Assembly: GCF_016859125.1 (NCBI RefSeq)
Contig: NZ_CP069338.1
Location: 4,155,501 to 4,219,500, forward strand
Origin: Archangium violaceum
GTDB lineage: Bacteria; Myxococcota; Myxococcia; Myxococcales; Myxococcaceae
Length of the DNA: 64,000 nucleotides
Reading direction: 5' to 3'
The notes beneath the pieces were generated by a model, which did no database searches, had not been told where the DNA came from, and saw only the letters and a list, made by a program, of their open reading frames with translations. Position 1 is the stretch's first letter, and each line of letters starts with the position of its first letter. A program made the position numbers and the translations under genes. Positions 55,159 to 64,000 of this stretch are shown in pieces.

Positions 55159-55644
55159 ATGGCAAGGCCCCAGAAGATCACCCCGTTCTTGTGGTTCAAC
55201 CAGGAGGCGGAGGAGGCGGCGAATTTCTACGTGTCGCTCTTCGAGGATTCGAAGATCCTGAGCATCGTTCGCCATGGTGCCGGGGGACCGGGCCCCGAGG
55301 GAGCGGTCATGCTGGTTGAGTTCCAGCTCGCGGGTCAGAAGTTCACCGCGTTGAACGGCGGCCCGGCCTTCAGTTTCACCGAGGCCATCTCCCTGCTCGT
55401 GAACTGTGACTCGCAGGAGGAGGTCGACACGTTGTGGTCCAAGCTGACCGCGAACGGAGGACGGGAGATCGAGTGTGGCTGGCTCAAGGACAGGTTCGGC
55501 CTCGCGTGGCAGATCGTCCCATCCAGGTTCTTCCAGATGATGCAGGACAAGGACCCGAAGCGATCGCAGCGCGTGATGCAGGCGATGCTGACCATGAAGA
55601 AGTTCGACATCGCGCGCCTCGAGGAGGCGTACGCCCAGGCGTAG
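55159..55644 (+). CDS. VOC/PhnB-like protein
   Basis: 161 residues. [20 protein letters not shown] and [14 protein letters not shown] continuation are the PhnB/3-demethylubiquinone methyltransferase-like VOC opening; [19 protein letters not shown] closes the domain. The AAGGAG site is 1 nt from the ATG at 55153 (ATGA overlap with tetR) but 7 nt from that at 55159, so the latter is chosen. Function unknown; controlled with tetR. Confidence 0.85.
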   Translation: MARPQKITPFLWFNQEAEEAANFYVSLFEDSKILSIVRHGAGGPGPEGAVMLVEFQLAGQKFTALNGGPAFSFTEAISLLVNCDSQEEVDTLWSKLTANGGREIECGWLKDRFGLAWQIVPSRFFQMMQDKDPKRSQRVMQAMLTMKKFDIARLEEAYAQA

Positions 55645-55858
55645 CGACACCTCCGCGCCGCGAAGCCGCGGCGGAGCGGGGATTGCGGCCGGAGCGGCGG
55701 GATTTCGCTCTCGAAGGTCCCCTCTATTAGGGGGAGCGTGCGGGCAACAACACCTTCGTAGCGGTCGATCCCGCCACGTAGCATTCCGATGGATTCGTGG
55801 CCCGGAAGGAAGGGACGTCATACGCTTGGGATAGGATCCACTTCGCGATCCGCAGCGC

Positions 55859-55872
55859 CGTCAACGTTGACG
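55859..55872. promoter_or_regulatory. 14-bp perfect palindrome before the AAA gene
   Basis: CGTCAACGTTGACG, 26 nt before the chosen GTG; a candidate operator. Confidence 0.45.
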
Positions 55873-55898
55873 CCGCTGGAGTCGACAGGAGCACAGAC

Positions 55899-56885
55899 GT
55901 GGCAACGGCGGAACAACTGAAGGCGCTGGTGAGGAGCTACGCCGAGGGGGACCAGGCGCAGTTCCTATCGGTTGCCATGCAGGTTGCCGCCCATGCTGCC
56001 AAGCAGGGGCATTCCAAGCTTGCCCAGGAGCTACGCTCACTCGTCGACCAGGCGAAGACGCGAAGCCAGATCGCGCCTCGCCGGCTCGAACCGCCCACGC
56101 CGCTCACCCAACCGCGAGGTGAGCTGGCGGGGCTGCTGTCGGTCAGCTATCCGAGCACGCGACTCACCGAGATGGTTCTCCAGCCCGCTGTGAGCGAGCG
56201 CCTGGAACGTGTCCTGCGTGAGCACAAGCAAGGGCACAAGCTTCGGGAGTATGGGCTTCGGCCTCGACATCGGATTTTATTGGTGGGTCCTCCCGGGTCC
56301 GGCAAGACCATGACCGCGGCGGCTCTAGCGGGCGAGATGCAGCTCCCCCTCTTTACGATTGTCCTGGATGGTCTCATCACCAAATTCATGGGTGAGACTG
56401 CGGCGAAGCTGCGGCTGGTCTTCGATGCCATCCGCTCGACTCGCGGGGTCTATCTGTTCGACGAGTTCGATGCGATTGGGGGGCAGCGAGGGGCCTCCAA
56501 CGATGTAGGCGAGATCCGGCGTGTCCTGAACTCCTTCCTCCAATTCCTGGAACAGGACCAATCGGACAGTCTCATCATCTCCGCCACGAACCATCCTGAG
56601 TTGTTGGATCACGCTCTCTTCCGGCGCTTCGATGACGTTATCGAATACAATACTCCTTCAGGAGAACTGGCGGACCGGACCATCCTCGCCAAGCTAGGGA
56701 CTTTCGCCTCGGGCGACCTGGATTGGAAACAGCTCGGTGCAGCAGCGAAGGGGCTGAGCTATGCCGAGCTCGCACGGGCTTGCAATGATGCCATCAAGGA
56801 GGCCATCCTTGATGACAAGCCGGTGGTCACCACTCAAGCTCTTATTCGCGCATTTGAGGAGCGCCGCGCCACCCGACGCTCCTGA
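55899..56885 (+). CDS. AAA+ ATPase paired with subtilase
   Basis: 328 residues from the GTG at 55899 (GGAG site); an in-frame GTG at 55797 would add 34 atypical residues. N-terminal helical region (MATAEQLKALVRSYAEGDQA, VAAHAAKQGHSKLAQELRSL), then AAA core: Walker A LLVGPPGSGKTMTA (Lys136), Walker B GVYLFDEFDAIG (Asp188, Glu189), sensor 1 LIISATNHPELLDHALFRRF with Arg fingers. Partner of the protease 18 nt downstream. Such ATPase-subtilase pairs recur in defence neighbourhoods (I recall the labels IteA/IteS, not verified). Probably remodels a target for, or activates, the protease. Confidence 0.85.
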   Translation: MATAEQLKALVRSYAEGDQAQFLSVAMQVAAHAAKQGHSKLAQELRSLVDQAKTRSQIAPRRLEPPTPLTQPRGELAGLLSVSYPSTRLTEMVLQPAVSERLERVLREHKQGHKLREYGLRPRHRILLVGPPGSGKTMTAAALAGEMQLPLFTIVLDGLITKFMGETAAKLRLVFDAIRSTRGVYLFDEFDAIGGQRGASNDVGEIRRVLNSFLQFLEQDQSDSLIISATNHPELLDHALFRRFDDVIEYNTPSGELADRTILAKLGTFASGDLDWKQLGAAAKGLSYAELARACNDAIKEAILDDKPVVTTQALIRAFEERRATRRS

Positions 56886-56903
56886 CCCCTCTCGGGAGGT
56901 CGC

Positions 56904-59369
56904 TTGGCCAAGCCATTCAACCGGCCGCATCTCTTCATGCGTCAGCAGCCGGACACGGCATCTTTCACTGCCCCTGGAAGTGGCGGAGGCGGCACTCGGA
57001 GCAAAGCTCGGGACCGGGCGGCTCATGGTGCTCTCCTGAAGGCTGAGTTCGAGGCCGCCCTTCCTCCTGAACAGGATGGAGCACGCGCGTTCCGCTTTGA
57101 ATTCGAGAGTGAGCCCGGGTTCGCGCTCGAACTCGAGAGCCTCGAGTCCGAACGCAAGGGGATCGAGTTGCTCAATGTCCGTCGAGCTGGGGATACCACG
57201 CTCGCGACGGTGTTGATCCCTCGCGACAAGCTGAGACACTTCCTCGGTATTTTCGAGGACTATCTCACCAAGACGCGCGGTACGAAGAACAATCCAGCCA
57301 ACAAGTCCCTCGTGGAGAGCATTTCTCATGTCCGGCGCGCATCGGTCCGCTCCTTGTGGACGGATCCCGAGGCACGCTTCCCTTCAGGCGGGGCCGCCTT
57401 CTGGTGGGAAGTCTGGCTGCGTGGGAATCAGAGAGCCGCCGATGCATTCAAGGTTTCCGCCAGACAAGCAGGGTTGACCGTCAGCCAGAGGCCGTTGCTC
57501 TTCGTGGACCGGGCCGTGCTGAATCTCCACGCGACCGTCCTTCAAATCAGTCATTTGCTCGAACGGGACGAACTCATCGCGGAACTCCGTGAGGCCAAGA
57601 CCTCCACGGCGGAGTTCTTGGCACTCACACCATTCGAGCAGGTCGGCTGGGTCAACAACCTCCTGGAGCGTGTTCAGGCCCCACCCTTGGATGGGCCATC
57701 GGTTTGTATTCTCGATACGGGAGTAAATCGAGGACACAGGCTGCTCGGTTTGGCCCTCCCACCTTCCTCTGTGCTCACTGTCGACTCCCGGTGGGGTACT
57801 GACGATCACCATGGTCATGGCACTGAGATGGCGGGACTCGCATTGTACGGCGACCTGGGACCTGTCCTCATCTCCAATACCCATGTCCCTCTCAGGCACC
57901 AACTGGAGAGCGTGAAGCTCTTTCCCGGTCCGGGTGATACGCACGTTCCAGAAGTTTATGGAGCAGTGACACAAGAGGCGGCTGCTCGCGCTCAGGTCCA
58001 GTCTCCTGGACTGACGCGGACATTCTGCATGGCAGTGACCAGTCCCGATGGTCATGAGAAGGGCGTTCCCTCTTCCTGGTCGAGCGCCGTTGACGGGCTG
58101 GCCTTTGGCTCCGCCGATGGAGAGCGGCGCTTGATGTGCATCTCGGCGGGCAACATCAACCGGGATCATTTCCTCCTCTACCCCAACGGCAATCTGACCG
58201 AGCTCGTTCGGGATCCAGGCCAGGCTTGGAATGCAATCACCGTGGGCGCTTACGCCGATCGTGACGCATTGACCGAACCGGAACTGGCGGGATGGAAACC
58301 CATCGCGGCGATGGGGGGGCTGTGCCCTTCGAGTCCAACTTCTCTCGTTTGGGAGTCGGACTGGCCCATCAAGCCGGACATCGTGATGCCGGGCGGAAAC
58401 GCCGTCGTTGATCCCGAGGGGACGACGTGTGATTTCGCCAGCAGTCTCTCTTTGCTCACCACCTATTTCCGTCCCATCGCTCGGCAGTTCTCCACGTCGG
58501 GTGAGACGAGCGCGGCCACGGCTCTCGCGGCTCGTCTCGCGGCCCGTCTTCATGCGGAATATCCACGGTTGTGGCCCGAGTCGGTCCGTGCCCTTCTCGT
58601 TCATTCTGCGGAGTGGACACAGGAGATGAGACGCGCCCTTCCTCAAAAGAAGGGAGGAAAGGGTGAGAGGAAGACCAAGAAGAAGGGTGAGTACCGCAAG
58701 CTTCTTCGGATGTATGGTCACGGAGTGCCGGACGAAGCGGCGGCTTGTTTCAGTGCGGATGACGCGCTCACGCTCATGGGGCAGTACGAGATTCAGCCCT
58801 ATGGGCTCCACCCTACGAAGAAAGGGCAGATCGTCACCCGGGACATGCACCTGCATGCTCTTCCCTGGCCAGGGGATGTCCTGCGCGATTTGGGAGAGAC
58901 CGAGGTCGAACTTCGGGTGACACTCTCCTATTTCATCGAGCCTCTACCCGGAGATCGAGGGTATGCACAAAATCAACGGCACCGTTACGCATCGCATGGC
59001 CTGCGCTTCGAACTGAAGACGGCGACAGAGTCACTTGACGAATTCAAGGTCCGTATCAACAAAGCGGCTCGGGCTGAGGACGAGACCGCCACGAGCAAGA
59101 GCGACTCGGATCAGTGGCTGTTTGGCTCGGACATCCGCAGCGCTGGTTCCATTCACTCCGACCGCTGGAGGGGAACCGCAGTAGACTTGGCGAGCAAGGG
59201 TTTTCTCGCCATCTACCCGACGGTAGGGTGGTGGAAGGAGCGGCCTCGGCTCGGACGTGGGGAGACGCGAACCCGCTATGCGCTGGTGGTCTCCATTCGC
59301 ACGCCGAGAGTGGATACGGACATCTACACCCCCGTCGCCATCCAACTCGGCATTCCCGTTCTCGTTTGA
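56904..59369 (+). CDS. S8 (subtilisin-like) peptidase, large cytoplasmic type
   Basis: 821 residues from a TTG at 56904 preceded by GGGAGGT. Catalytic triad Asp271 (CILDTGV), His305 (HGHGTEMAG), Ser536 (GETSAATA) with oxyanion Asn417 (CISAGNIN): all present, so active. No signal peptide and no classical propeptide; instead a 250-residue N-terminal domain (FEFESEPGFALELESLESER, RRASVRSLWTDPEARFPSGG) and a 270-residue C-terminal beta-rich domain. Suited to an intracellular regulated protease driven by the adjacent ATPase. Confidence 0.88.
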   Translation: MAKPFNRPHLFMRQQPDTASFTAPGSGGGGTRSKARDRAAHGALLKAEFEAALPPEQDGARAFRFEFESEPGFALELESLESERKGIELLNVRRAGDTTLATVLIPRDKLRHFLGIFEDYLTKTRGTKNNPANKSLVESISHVRRASVRSLWTDPEARFPSGGAAFWWEVWLRGNQRAADAFKVSARQAGLTVSQRPLLFVDRAVLNLHATVLQISHLLERDELIAELREAKTSTAEFLALTPFEQVGWVNNLLERVQAPPLDGPSVCILDTGVNRGHRLLGLALPPSSVLTVDSRWGTDDHHGHGTEMAGLALYGDLGPVLISNTHVPLRHQLESVKLFPGPGDTHVPEVYGAVTQEAAARAQVQSPGLTRTFCMAVTSPDGHEKGVPSSWSSAVDGLAFGSADGERRLMCISAGNINRDHFLLYPNGNLTELVRDPGQAWNAITVGAYADRDALTEPELAGWKPIAAMGGLCPSSPTSLVWESDWPIKPDIVMPGGNAVVDPEGTTCDFASSLSLLTTYFRPIARQFSTSGETSAATALAARLAARLHAEYPRLWPESVRALLVHSAEWTQEMRRALPQKKGGKGERKTKKKGEYRKLLRMYGHGVPDEAAACFSADDALTLMGQYEIQPYGLHPTKKGQIVTRDMHLHALPWPGDVLRDLGETEVELRVTLSYFIEPLPGDRGYAQNQRHRYASHGLRFELKTATESLDEFKVRINKAARAEDETATSKSDSDQWLFGSDIRSAGSIHSDRWRGTAVDLASKGFLAIYPTVGWWKERPRLGRGETRTRYALVVSIRTPRVDTDIYTPVAIQLGIPVLV

Positions 59370-59568
59370 CCTCCGGCCCCCCTCAAGCGCCCGGTTCCAC
59401 CGGCCGGTGATGCGCAAGCGTGCTCCGCCTCGAGCCCGCCTTCGAGGAGGGCGGCCCAACACGCGAGCCGGAGTTGGTGGTTTCCTTGGGAGGCATGTGG
59501 TGAGGACGAATGCCGATTCGAGCTGACGGGTCCCATCGTTCCGTATGTTCGTGGGGGCAGGTGACGAG
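59370..59568. other. intergenic
   Basis: No gene or clear signal seen apart from the AGGTGA site before the next gene. Confidence 0.3.
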
Positions 59569-60288
59569 ATGACGAAGTTCTACCGGCTCCGAGCGCCAAG
59601 AAGCTCCAGGTACACCGGCTCCCTCAGTGCCAGGCACAAGTGGGGCAGCCTGCCCGGGCTCCGCTGCCCTGAATGTAGAGCCACGTGGGCTGGCGGAATG
59701 ACCGCGTATCCAGGCGTGGACCTGTCCTCTCTTCCCGAGTGTGACGAGTACGAGAAGCCCAGGCCGGAGCCCTTCGACGAGTTCGTGCGGTTGCGTGAGT
59801 TGGTGCGGCCACTCGTGCCACCTGGAGGCCAGTTGCTCCCAGGCACTAGATTCGGCCCACTGGTGGGCACCGCCACCGGTACCTTCAGCCCCTTGTTCTT
59901 CTATTACGTCGAGATGCCGCTGGTACACCGCGAGGCGCTGGAGCGGTTACTGGCCGAGGGCGTGCGCGGCCTTCGCGGTTTCCAGACGGAGCTGCGCTTC
60001 CGTCAGAAGAGCCACCCCGAGTTGATGGAACTGGAAGTCCTGCCTCATGGTCGGCTGCATCCGGACTGCACTCCGCCGGAGCGGCGTCCTCCATGTCCCA
60101 GATGTGGCTGGGACGACTTCGCCTTTCCGGAGGACCCAATCCTCGATGCGGTGTCTCTGCCGGCGCACACGGACCTGTTTCGGCTGAGCGACTTCGAGAC
60201 CATCTTCATCGCCACCGAGCGCTTCGTGGAGGTCGTGCGTCGCCTGGACCTGGATGAGGTCGATATTCGCGAGGTGCCCGTGCGCTGA
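59569..60288 (+). CDS. SitI6-type double-CXXCG immunity protein
   Basis: 239 residues. Two zinc-ribbon pairs define the family: LRCPECRATW near residue 33 and PPCPRCGWDDFAFPE near 178 (the first has Arg instead of Gly). MTKFYRLRAP opening and the DLFRLSDFETIFIATERFVE end are typical. In Myxococcus such proteins protect against SitA6-type lipoprotein toxins exchanged between siblings. No SitA gene lies next to it. ATG at 59569 preferred over 59545 because of AGGTGA. Confidence 0.75.
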   Translation: MTKFYRLRAPRSSRYTGSLSARHKWGSLPGLRCPECRATWAGGMTAYPGVDLSSLPECDEYEKPRPEPFDEFVRLRELVRPLVPPGGQLLPGTRFGPLVGTATGTFSPLFFYYVEMPLVHREALERLLAEGVRGLRGFQTELRFRQKSHPELMELEVLPHGRLHPDCTPPERRPPCPRCGWDDFAFPEDPILDAVSLPAHTDLFRLSDFETIFIATERFVEVVRRLDLDEVDIREVPVR

Positions 60289-60309
60289 GCTCCCGTGCCT
60301 CCGCTGGCC

Positions 60310-61167
60310 CTACGGAGGGGTGCTGCCCGGGAACAGGGTGAGGACGAGCCCCCTGCCCGGCGTGGCTCCCGCGTTGCGGGGCAGGTAGTCCTGGGTGCCC
60401 TGGATGGACAGGGTGAAGGTCTCCGACGCCGCGCCGGAGTGCACGTAGATGAAGAGTCCGGTGGCGTGGGTGGAGTCCTGGCTGGCGCTCTGGAAGTCCG
60501 GGGCGGGGTAGTAGATGCGGTCGGCGAGCTCACCGCGATCCAACACGACGCGGGCGCCCGCGACAGGCGCGCCGGAGGCATCCACGACGCGGCCGAGGAC
60601 GAAGCCGGCATCGCGCAGCGTGCGGGCCCGGTCATCCGTGTGGGCGCGGATCCACATCTCACCCACGGCGCGAGTGAGGGCGTCGTGGAAGGTGTTGGGC
60701 AGCGCCCAGGCCCGGGCTCCGATGATGTCGGTGCGCGGCCGGGTGCGCGTGAAGACGGTGTCGAAGACGACGGTGGAGCTGCGCACGAAGCCCTCGTGCT
60801 CGAGGCTGGCGGCGAGGCTCAGGTGGATGTTGCGCACGGGCACGTCGGCCACGGAGAACCCACCATCGGCGCCGATGCTGCCCTGGCCGAAGACGGATTC
60901 CGCATCACTCACGCCGACGCGCAGCGGCTCCTCGATGGTGAGGGCGACCCCGTCGAGCGTGGGGACCGATTGGCCCTGGGCCTCGAGCAGGCGAGCGGCC
61001 TCGGGGAAGAGCTCGGCACGGCCGGAGACGGTGATGGTCAGGTGGTCGAGGTCCACCTTCGCACTGTCGCTGCGGTCGACGCCGGGGTCCGGGTCCGTAC
61101 CCGGGCCACAGGCGGTGGGTACGAGCCCAAGGAGGGCGCAGCAGAGAATGAGACTCGGACGCTTCAT
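60310..61167 (-). CDS. lipoprotein with carboxypeptidase-regulatory-like domain
   Basis: 285 residues. Signal ends LGLVPTAC. Mid part GSIGADGGFSVADVPVRNIH; C-terminal half FVLGRVVDASGAPVAGARVV then DYLPRNAGATPGRG, a CarboxypepD_reg-like beta sandwich. Outer-membrane anchored; function unknown. Convergent with the immunity gene, 21 nt apart. Confidence 0.75.
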   Translation of the reverse strand: MKRPSLILCCALLGLVPTACGPGTDPDPGVDRSDSAKVDLDHLTITVSGRAELFPEAARLLEAQGQSVPTLDGVALTIEEPLRVGVSDAESVFGQGSIGADGGFSVADVPVRNIHLSLAASLEHEGFVRSSTVVFDTVFTRTRPRTDIIGARAWALPNTFHDALTRAVGEMWIRAHTDDRARTLRDAGFVLGRVVDASGAPVAGARVVLDRGELADRIYYPAPDFQSASQDSTHATGLFIYVHSGAASETFTLSIQGTQDYLPRNAGATPGRGLVLTLFPGSTPP

Positions 61168-61282
61168 GACTGCGCGCCAAGTTCTTCACGCTTCCGTGGG
61201 TCGGCAATCCACCCGCGGTCCCAGACGTCCCGTGGGTAACGGAACAGTCCGCCTCCCGAGTGCTCACAGGTGGAAAACACGA

Positions 61283-61321
61283 AGGGCCGCCCCTGCCTCG
61301 CGAGAGGAAGGGGGCGGCCCT
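61283..61321 (-). terminator. Rho-independent terminator
   Basis: AGGGCCGCCCC (61283-61293) and GGGGCGGCCCT (61311-61321) form an 11-bp stem; the minus transcript continues GTGTTTTCC. Ends the Gly/Pro-rich lipoprotein gene. Confidence 0.75.
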
Positions 61322-61349
61322 CGGGTCACGGCCCGTTGAACGTCACGAC

Positions 61350-62546
61350 CTACTTGCGACGGCCCCAGCCATTGCCGTTACCGCCGCCGTTGCCGCCACC
61401 ATTGCCACCACCGCTGTTGCCACGCGGAGGAGGCGGGGTGCTGCCGCCACCGCTGCTACCGCCGCCGCTGCCCCAGCCGCCACCGCTGTTGCCGCCGCTG
61501 TTGCCGCGCGGAGGAGGCGTGTCGTTGCCGCCACCGCTGTTGCCGCCACCGCTGCCCCAGCCACCGCCATTCCCGCGAGGGGGCGGGGGCGTGTCGTTGC
61601 CGCCACCGCTGTTGCCGCCACCGCTGCCCCAGCCACCCCCCCGAGACGGCTTGTCGTCGTCACGATCCCGGTCGGGGCCACGGCCGGGGTTGCCCGCCGG
61701 AGGAGTCGTGTTGCCGCCGTTGCCCCAGCCACCGCCGGGTCTTCCGGGCGGGTTCGTGTTCGGGCCACCCGGATTGTCATTGCCACCGCCCGGGTTGGAC
61801 GGAGGATTCGGGTTGCCCCAGCCGCCACCGCTCGTCGGGGGCCGGCTGCCGGTGCCCGAGCCCGGAGGAGGAGGATTCGGGTTGCCCCAGCCGCCACCGC
61901 TCGTCGGGGGCCGGCTGCCGGTGCCCGAGCCCGGAGGAGGAGGATTCGGGTTGCCCCAGCCGCCACCGCTCGTCGGAGGCCGGTTGCCGTAGCCGGTTCC
62001 CGGAGGAGGCGGAGGCCGGCTGGAGTTGTCACCCCAGCCCCCACCATGCGAGGCCGGAGGCGGCGGGGTCGGGCGGCTACCCCCCACGGGCGAGGCGCCG
62101 TGCGAGTTGTCCCCCCAGCCACCGGAGGACCGCGGAGGCGGAGGCGGCCGGTAGTTGTTGTAGACGTACACCGAGCGGCCGCGGTCCCAACGGTACGTGC
62201 TGCCCGAGTACGTGTGCGGGAAGTAGTCGTGGTTGTGGCGCCCGTGCATGTAGCAGGAGCCGCCGTCCGGCAGGGGGTGGTAGTCCAGGTACCAGACCAC
62301 GCGCGGGCCCCGGTAGACGTACACGTTGTCCGCGTAGGAATAGGCGTCGATGTCCGAGGGCGTGTAGCCATGGACGTGGCTGTACTGCTCGGTGCACCAG
62401 CCGCCGTACGGGTCGGGGTGCGCTCCCGAGTAGCGGTACTCGGTGGAGATGGTCGAGGAGTAGTGGCCGGGTTGGTGGTAGTGGGCGACACAGCCGCTGC
62501 CCATCAACAGGGCAGTGGGGACTGTGAGGATGAGAAGGCGACGCAT
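61350..62546 (-). CDS. Gly/Pro-rich repeat lipoprotein
   Basis: 398 residues from the ATG at 62546. Signal ends TALLMGSGC. A 110-residue Tyr/His-rich head (HYHQPGHYSSTISTEYRYSG, GPRVVWYLDYHPLPDGG) with three cysteines, then low-complexity GGGWG, PPPP and NSGGGND repeats to the basic end GNGWGRRK, including three 23-residue units (SRPPTSGGGWGNPNPPPP). Surface or matrix protein; no family recognised. Confidence 0.7.
   Translation of the reverse strand: MRRLLILTVPTALLMGSGCVAHYHQPGHYSSTISTEYRYSGAHPDPYGGWCTEQYSHVHGYTPSDIDAYSYADNVYVYRGPRVVWYLDYHPLPDGGSCYMHGRHNHDYFPHTYSGSTYRWDRGRSVYVYNNYRPPPPPRSSGGWGDNSHGASPVGGSRPTPPPPASHGGGWGDNSSRPPPPPGTGYGNRPPTSGGGWGNPNPPPPGSGTGSRPPTSGGGWGNPNPPPPGSGTGSRPPTSGGGWGNPNPPSNPGGGNDNPGGPNTNPPGRPGGGWGNGGNTTPPAGNPGRGPDRDRDDDKPSRGGGWGSGGGNSGGGNDTPPPPRGNGGGWGSGGGNSGGGNDTPPPRGNSGGNSGGGWGSGGGSSGGGSTPPPPRGNSGGGNGGGNGGGNGNGWGRRK
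61804..62000. repeat. 69-bp tandem repeat, three copies
   Basis: Unit GGATTCGGGTTGCCCCAGCC and following bases, about 69 bp, three near-perfect copies, in frame within the Gly/Pro-rich lipoprotein. Confidence 0.75.
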
Positions 62547-62678
62547 GGAGGTTCTCCGGGGCCGGAGCCGGGGCCGGCCCGCCCATTTCATCATGGCGAC
62601 GACAAGGAAGCAGACGGGCGGGCCGGAGGAAAATTCAACACCCCGTTTCCCCGCCCCTGGCGCCTCGATGGCGGGTGC

Positions 62679-63350
62679 CTAGTGCACCATGCGCTCGGAC
62701 GAGCCAGAGCGCGGGGTGTGCAGCTTGCCTATGCAGGTGAGGATGTGCTCGCGGTACTCGGCCACGTCGCGCAGGCCGCACACCATCCACCGGCCGGCGA
62801 TCACCAGCGTGGGCACCCCGCGCACGCCGCGGCTGGCGGCCAGCTGGTGCTCGTCGAGGATGAGCTTGCGCGTGTTCTGCGACTGGTACGCCGCCGAGAA
62901 GGGGCCCATGTCCAGGCCCACGCGGCTGGCCAGCTCGAAGATGACGTCCGTGCGCGTCACGTTGACGCCCTGCTCCAGTGCCGCGTGCTGCATGGCGCGC
63001 GCGAGGTACGCCCTCGCCGTGGGGCCCTGCAGCCGCGCCGCCTCGAGCGCCGCCAGCGCCGGGATGCTGGAGCGGGGCGCGTCTCCTCCCTGCCACAGCT
63101 CCGTCGACAGCAGCTTCGCCACCGGCTCCGGCTCCTGCCGCGCCCGGCGCACCTCCTCCGTCAGCCCTCGCAGCTCCTTCTCCGTGGGCCGCTTGTCATG
63201 CAGCCGCAGCGGGTAGGGGCGCACGCGCCAGCGGAGGATGTCTCCGAACTCATGTTTGAGGGACTCCAGCCGCAGGTCGGCCAGATAGCACCAGGAGCAC
63301 AACACATCCTGGTAGACGGTGATCTGCAGCGGCTTGGACAGGGGCTTCAT
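62679..63350 (-). CDS. DsbA/FrnE-like thiol oxidoreductase
   Basis: 223 residues from the ATG at 63350. Thioredoxin fold with DVLCSWCYLADLRL (CxxC active site), long helical insert, cis-Pro loop GVRGVPTLVIAGRWMVCG. No signal peptide, so cytoplasmic, as for FrnE/DSBA-like 2-hydroxychromene-isomerase relatives. Substrate unknown. Confidence 0.85.
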   Translation of the reverse strand: MKPLSKPLQITVYQDVLCSWCYLADLRLESLKHEFGDILRWRVRPYPLRLHDKRPTEKELRGLTEEVRRARQEPEPVAKLLSTELWQGGDAPRSSIPALAALEAARLQGPTARAYLARAMQHAALEQGVNVTRTDVIFELASRVGLDMGPFSAAYQSQNTRKLILDEHQLAASRGVRGVPTLVIAGRWMVCGLRDVAEYREHILTCIGKLHTPRSGSSERMVH

Positions 63351-63487
63351 GAGCGAGCGCGCACAGATTACGAAGGCGGCGCTCCCACTGCCAATCCCCT
63401 CCGACAATTCGCGGGTGTGCCCATTCCCAAGAGGGCCGAGCAAGAGGCTCGTCCGCCCGCCTGCCCCGCGTGCGGTGCCGCTGCGCG

Positions 63488-64000
63488 TCAGAGCGTCGGA
63501 CGCGAGAGGGCGACCGTGCGGGCGCTGGCGAAGGCGAGCGCGTGGTCCATCATCGCTCCGGCGATGTCCTGCCCGGTCGCCTTCTCCAGGCCCTCGAAGC
63601 CCGGGCTGGAGTTGAGCTCCATCAGCCGGGGCCCCGCGCGTCCCTCGAGCATGTCCACGCCCGCGATCTCCAACCCGAGCAGGCGCGCCGCCCGCACCGC
63701 CACATCTATATAGGTGGGGGACAGCTCCACCGGGTGACCCTCGCCGCCGCGGTGGATGTTGGAGCGGAACTCGCCCTTCTTGGCCCGCCGCCGCATGGCG
63801 CCTACCACCTTGTCGCCCACCACCAGGGCGCGCACGTCCCGGCCCTTGCTCTCGGCCACGAACTCCTGGAGCACCACCTCCTGCCCCAGGTCCCAGAAGG
63901 TATTGACGATGGTCTGCAGCTCCTGGAGCGAGTGGGCGATCATCACCCCCACGCCCTGGGTGCCGCGCAGCAGCTTGATGATGACCGGCAGCCCGCCTAC
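63488..64000 (-). CDS. rimK: RimK-type ATP-grasp ligase, N-terminus beyond window
   Basis: The frame is open to the right edge. LPVIIKLLRGTQGVGVMIAH, VVLQEFVAESKGRDVRALVV, MRRRAKKGEFRSNIHRGGEG and AGVDMLEGRAGPRLMELNSS PGF are the ATP-grasp motifs of RimK, which adds glutamate to ribosomal protein S6 or related targets. About 170 C-terminal residues are visible. Confidence 0.88.
   Translation of the reverse strand, partial: VGGLPVIIKLLRGTQGVGVMIAHSLQELQTIVNTFWDLGQEVVLQEFVAESKGRDVRALVVGDKVVGAMRRRAKKGEFRSNIHRGGEGHPVELSPTYIDVAVRAARLLGLEIAGVDMLEGRAGPRLMELNSSPGFEGLEKATGQDIAGAMMDHALAFASARTVALSRPTL

Noticed and set aside
61804-62000. 69-bp repeats as CRISPR or integron array
   Set aside because: In-frame tandem coding repeats without variable spacers.
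61260-63713. 817-codon plus ORF rich in Ala/Thr/Arg
   Set aside because: Antisense of the Gly/Pro-rich lipoprotein and DsbA-like gene.

Overview
High GC (about 70%), many lipoprotein signal peptides, RCC1, golvesin-like, CotH and DUF4215-type secreted proteins, a SitI6-type double-CXXCG immunity protein and large multi-GAF kinases all point to a myxobacterium, probably of the Cystobacterineae (Archangium/Cystobacter-like). This is an inference from gene content only.

Layout. 1-2300: a two-gene DUF262 + DUF3696 ATPase pair resembling a defence module, cut by the left edge. 2300-8500: a wreck of mobile elements (a TTA-flanked MITE-like repeat, an IS3 remnant, IS91-derived fragments, a truncated IS110) that has broken an ABC permease and selO; one secreted PPC-type protein survives. 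8500-13200: an alpha/beta hydrolase, a tmRNA-like 3' end remnant, a low-GC beta-helix carbohydrate-active gene with Bacillota-like signals bracketed by IS91 pieces, and a Cys-rich lipoprotein made of two near-identical repeats. 13250-23600: two almost identical dead IS110/IS91 composites, each joining the 3' end of one gene to the 5' end of another, with a 21-repeat RCC1 lipoprotein and a phytanoyl-CoA dioxygenase between them.

23600-29660: the most interesting region, a tightly overlapping minus-strand operon of CotH-type lipoprotein kinase, VTC-domain (polyphosphate-polymerase-like) protein, OprP-like porin, a thymidylate-kinase-like protein with a long repeat tail, a DUF4956 membrane protein and an IS-truncated DUF47 (Pit accessory) gene. 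A three-half-site, 11-bp-period PHO-box-like array lies upstream. Together they suggest envelope-linked phosphate/polyphosphate handling that may not have been described as a unit. 29800-32650: nested transposase remnants. 32630-33910: a truncated polymorphic-toxin tail with an intact SUKH immunity gene.

34120-40920: a complete fructose PTS locus (LacI-type regulator, a Cra-like operator, EIIA-HPr-EI fusion, 1-phosphofructokinase, EIIBC). 41190-46640: a multi-GAF/PAS histidine kinase divergent from the potassium transporter kup. 46788-55650: secreted lipoproteins, a metallophosphoesterase, tandem amidase-golvesin paralogues, a PD40 propeller lipoprotein and a TetR-VOC pair under a double palindromic operator. 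55860-59370: an AAA ATPase plus large subtilase pair, a second candidate defence module, followed by an orphan SitI6-type immunity gene. 60310-64000: two lipoproteins, a DsbA/FrnE-like oxidoreductase and rimK running off the right edge.

All calls come from reading the sequence and from memory of protein families; no database search was run.
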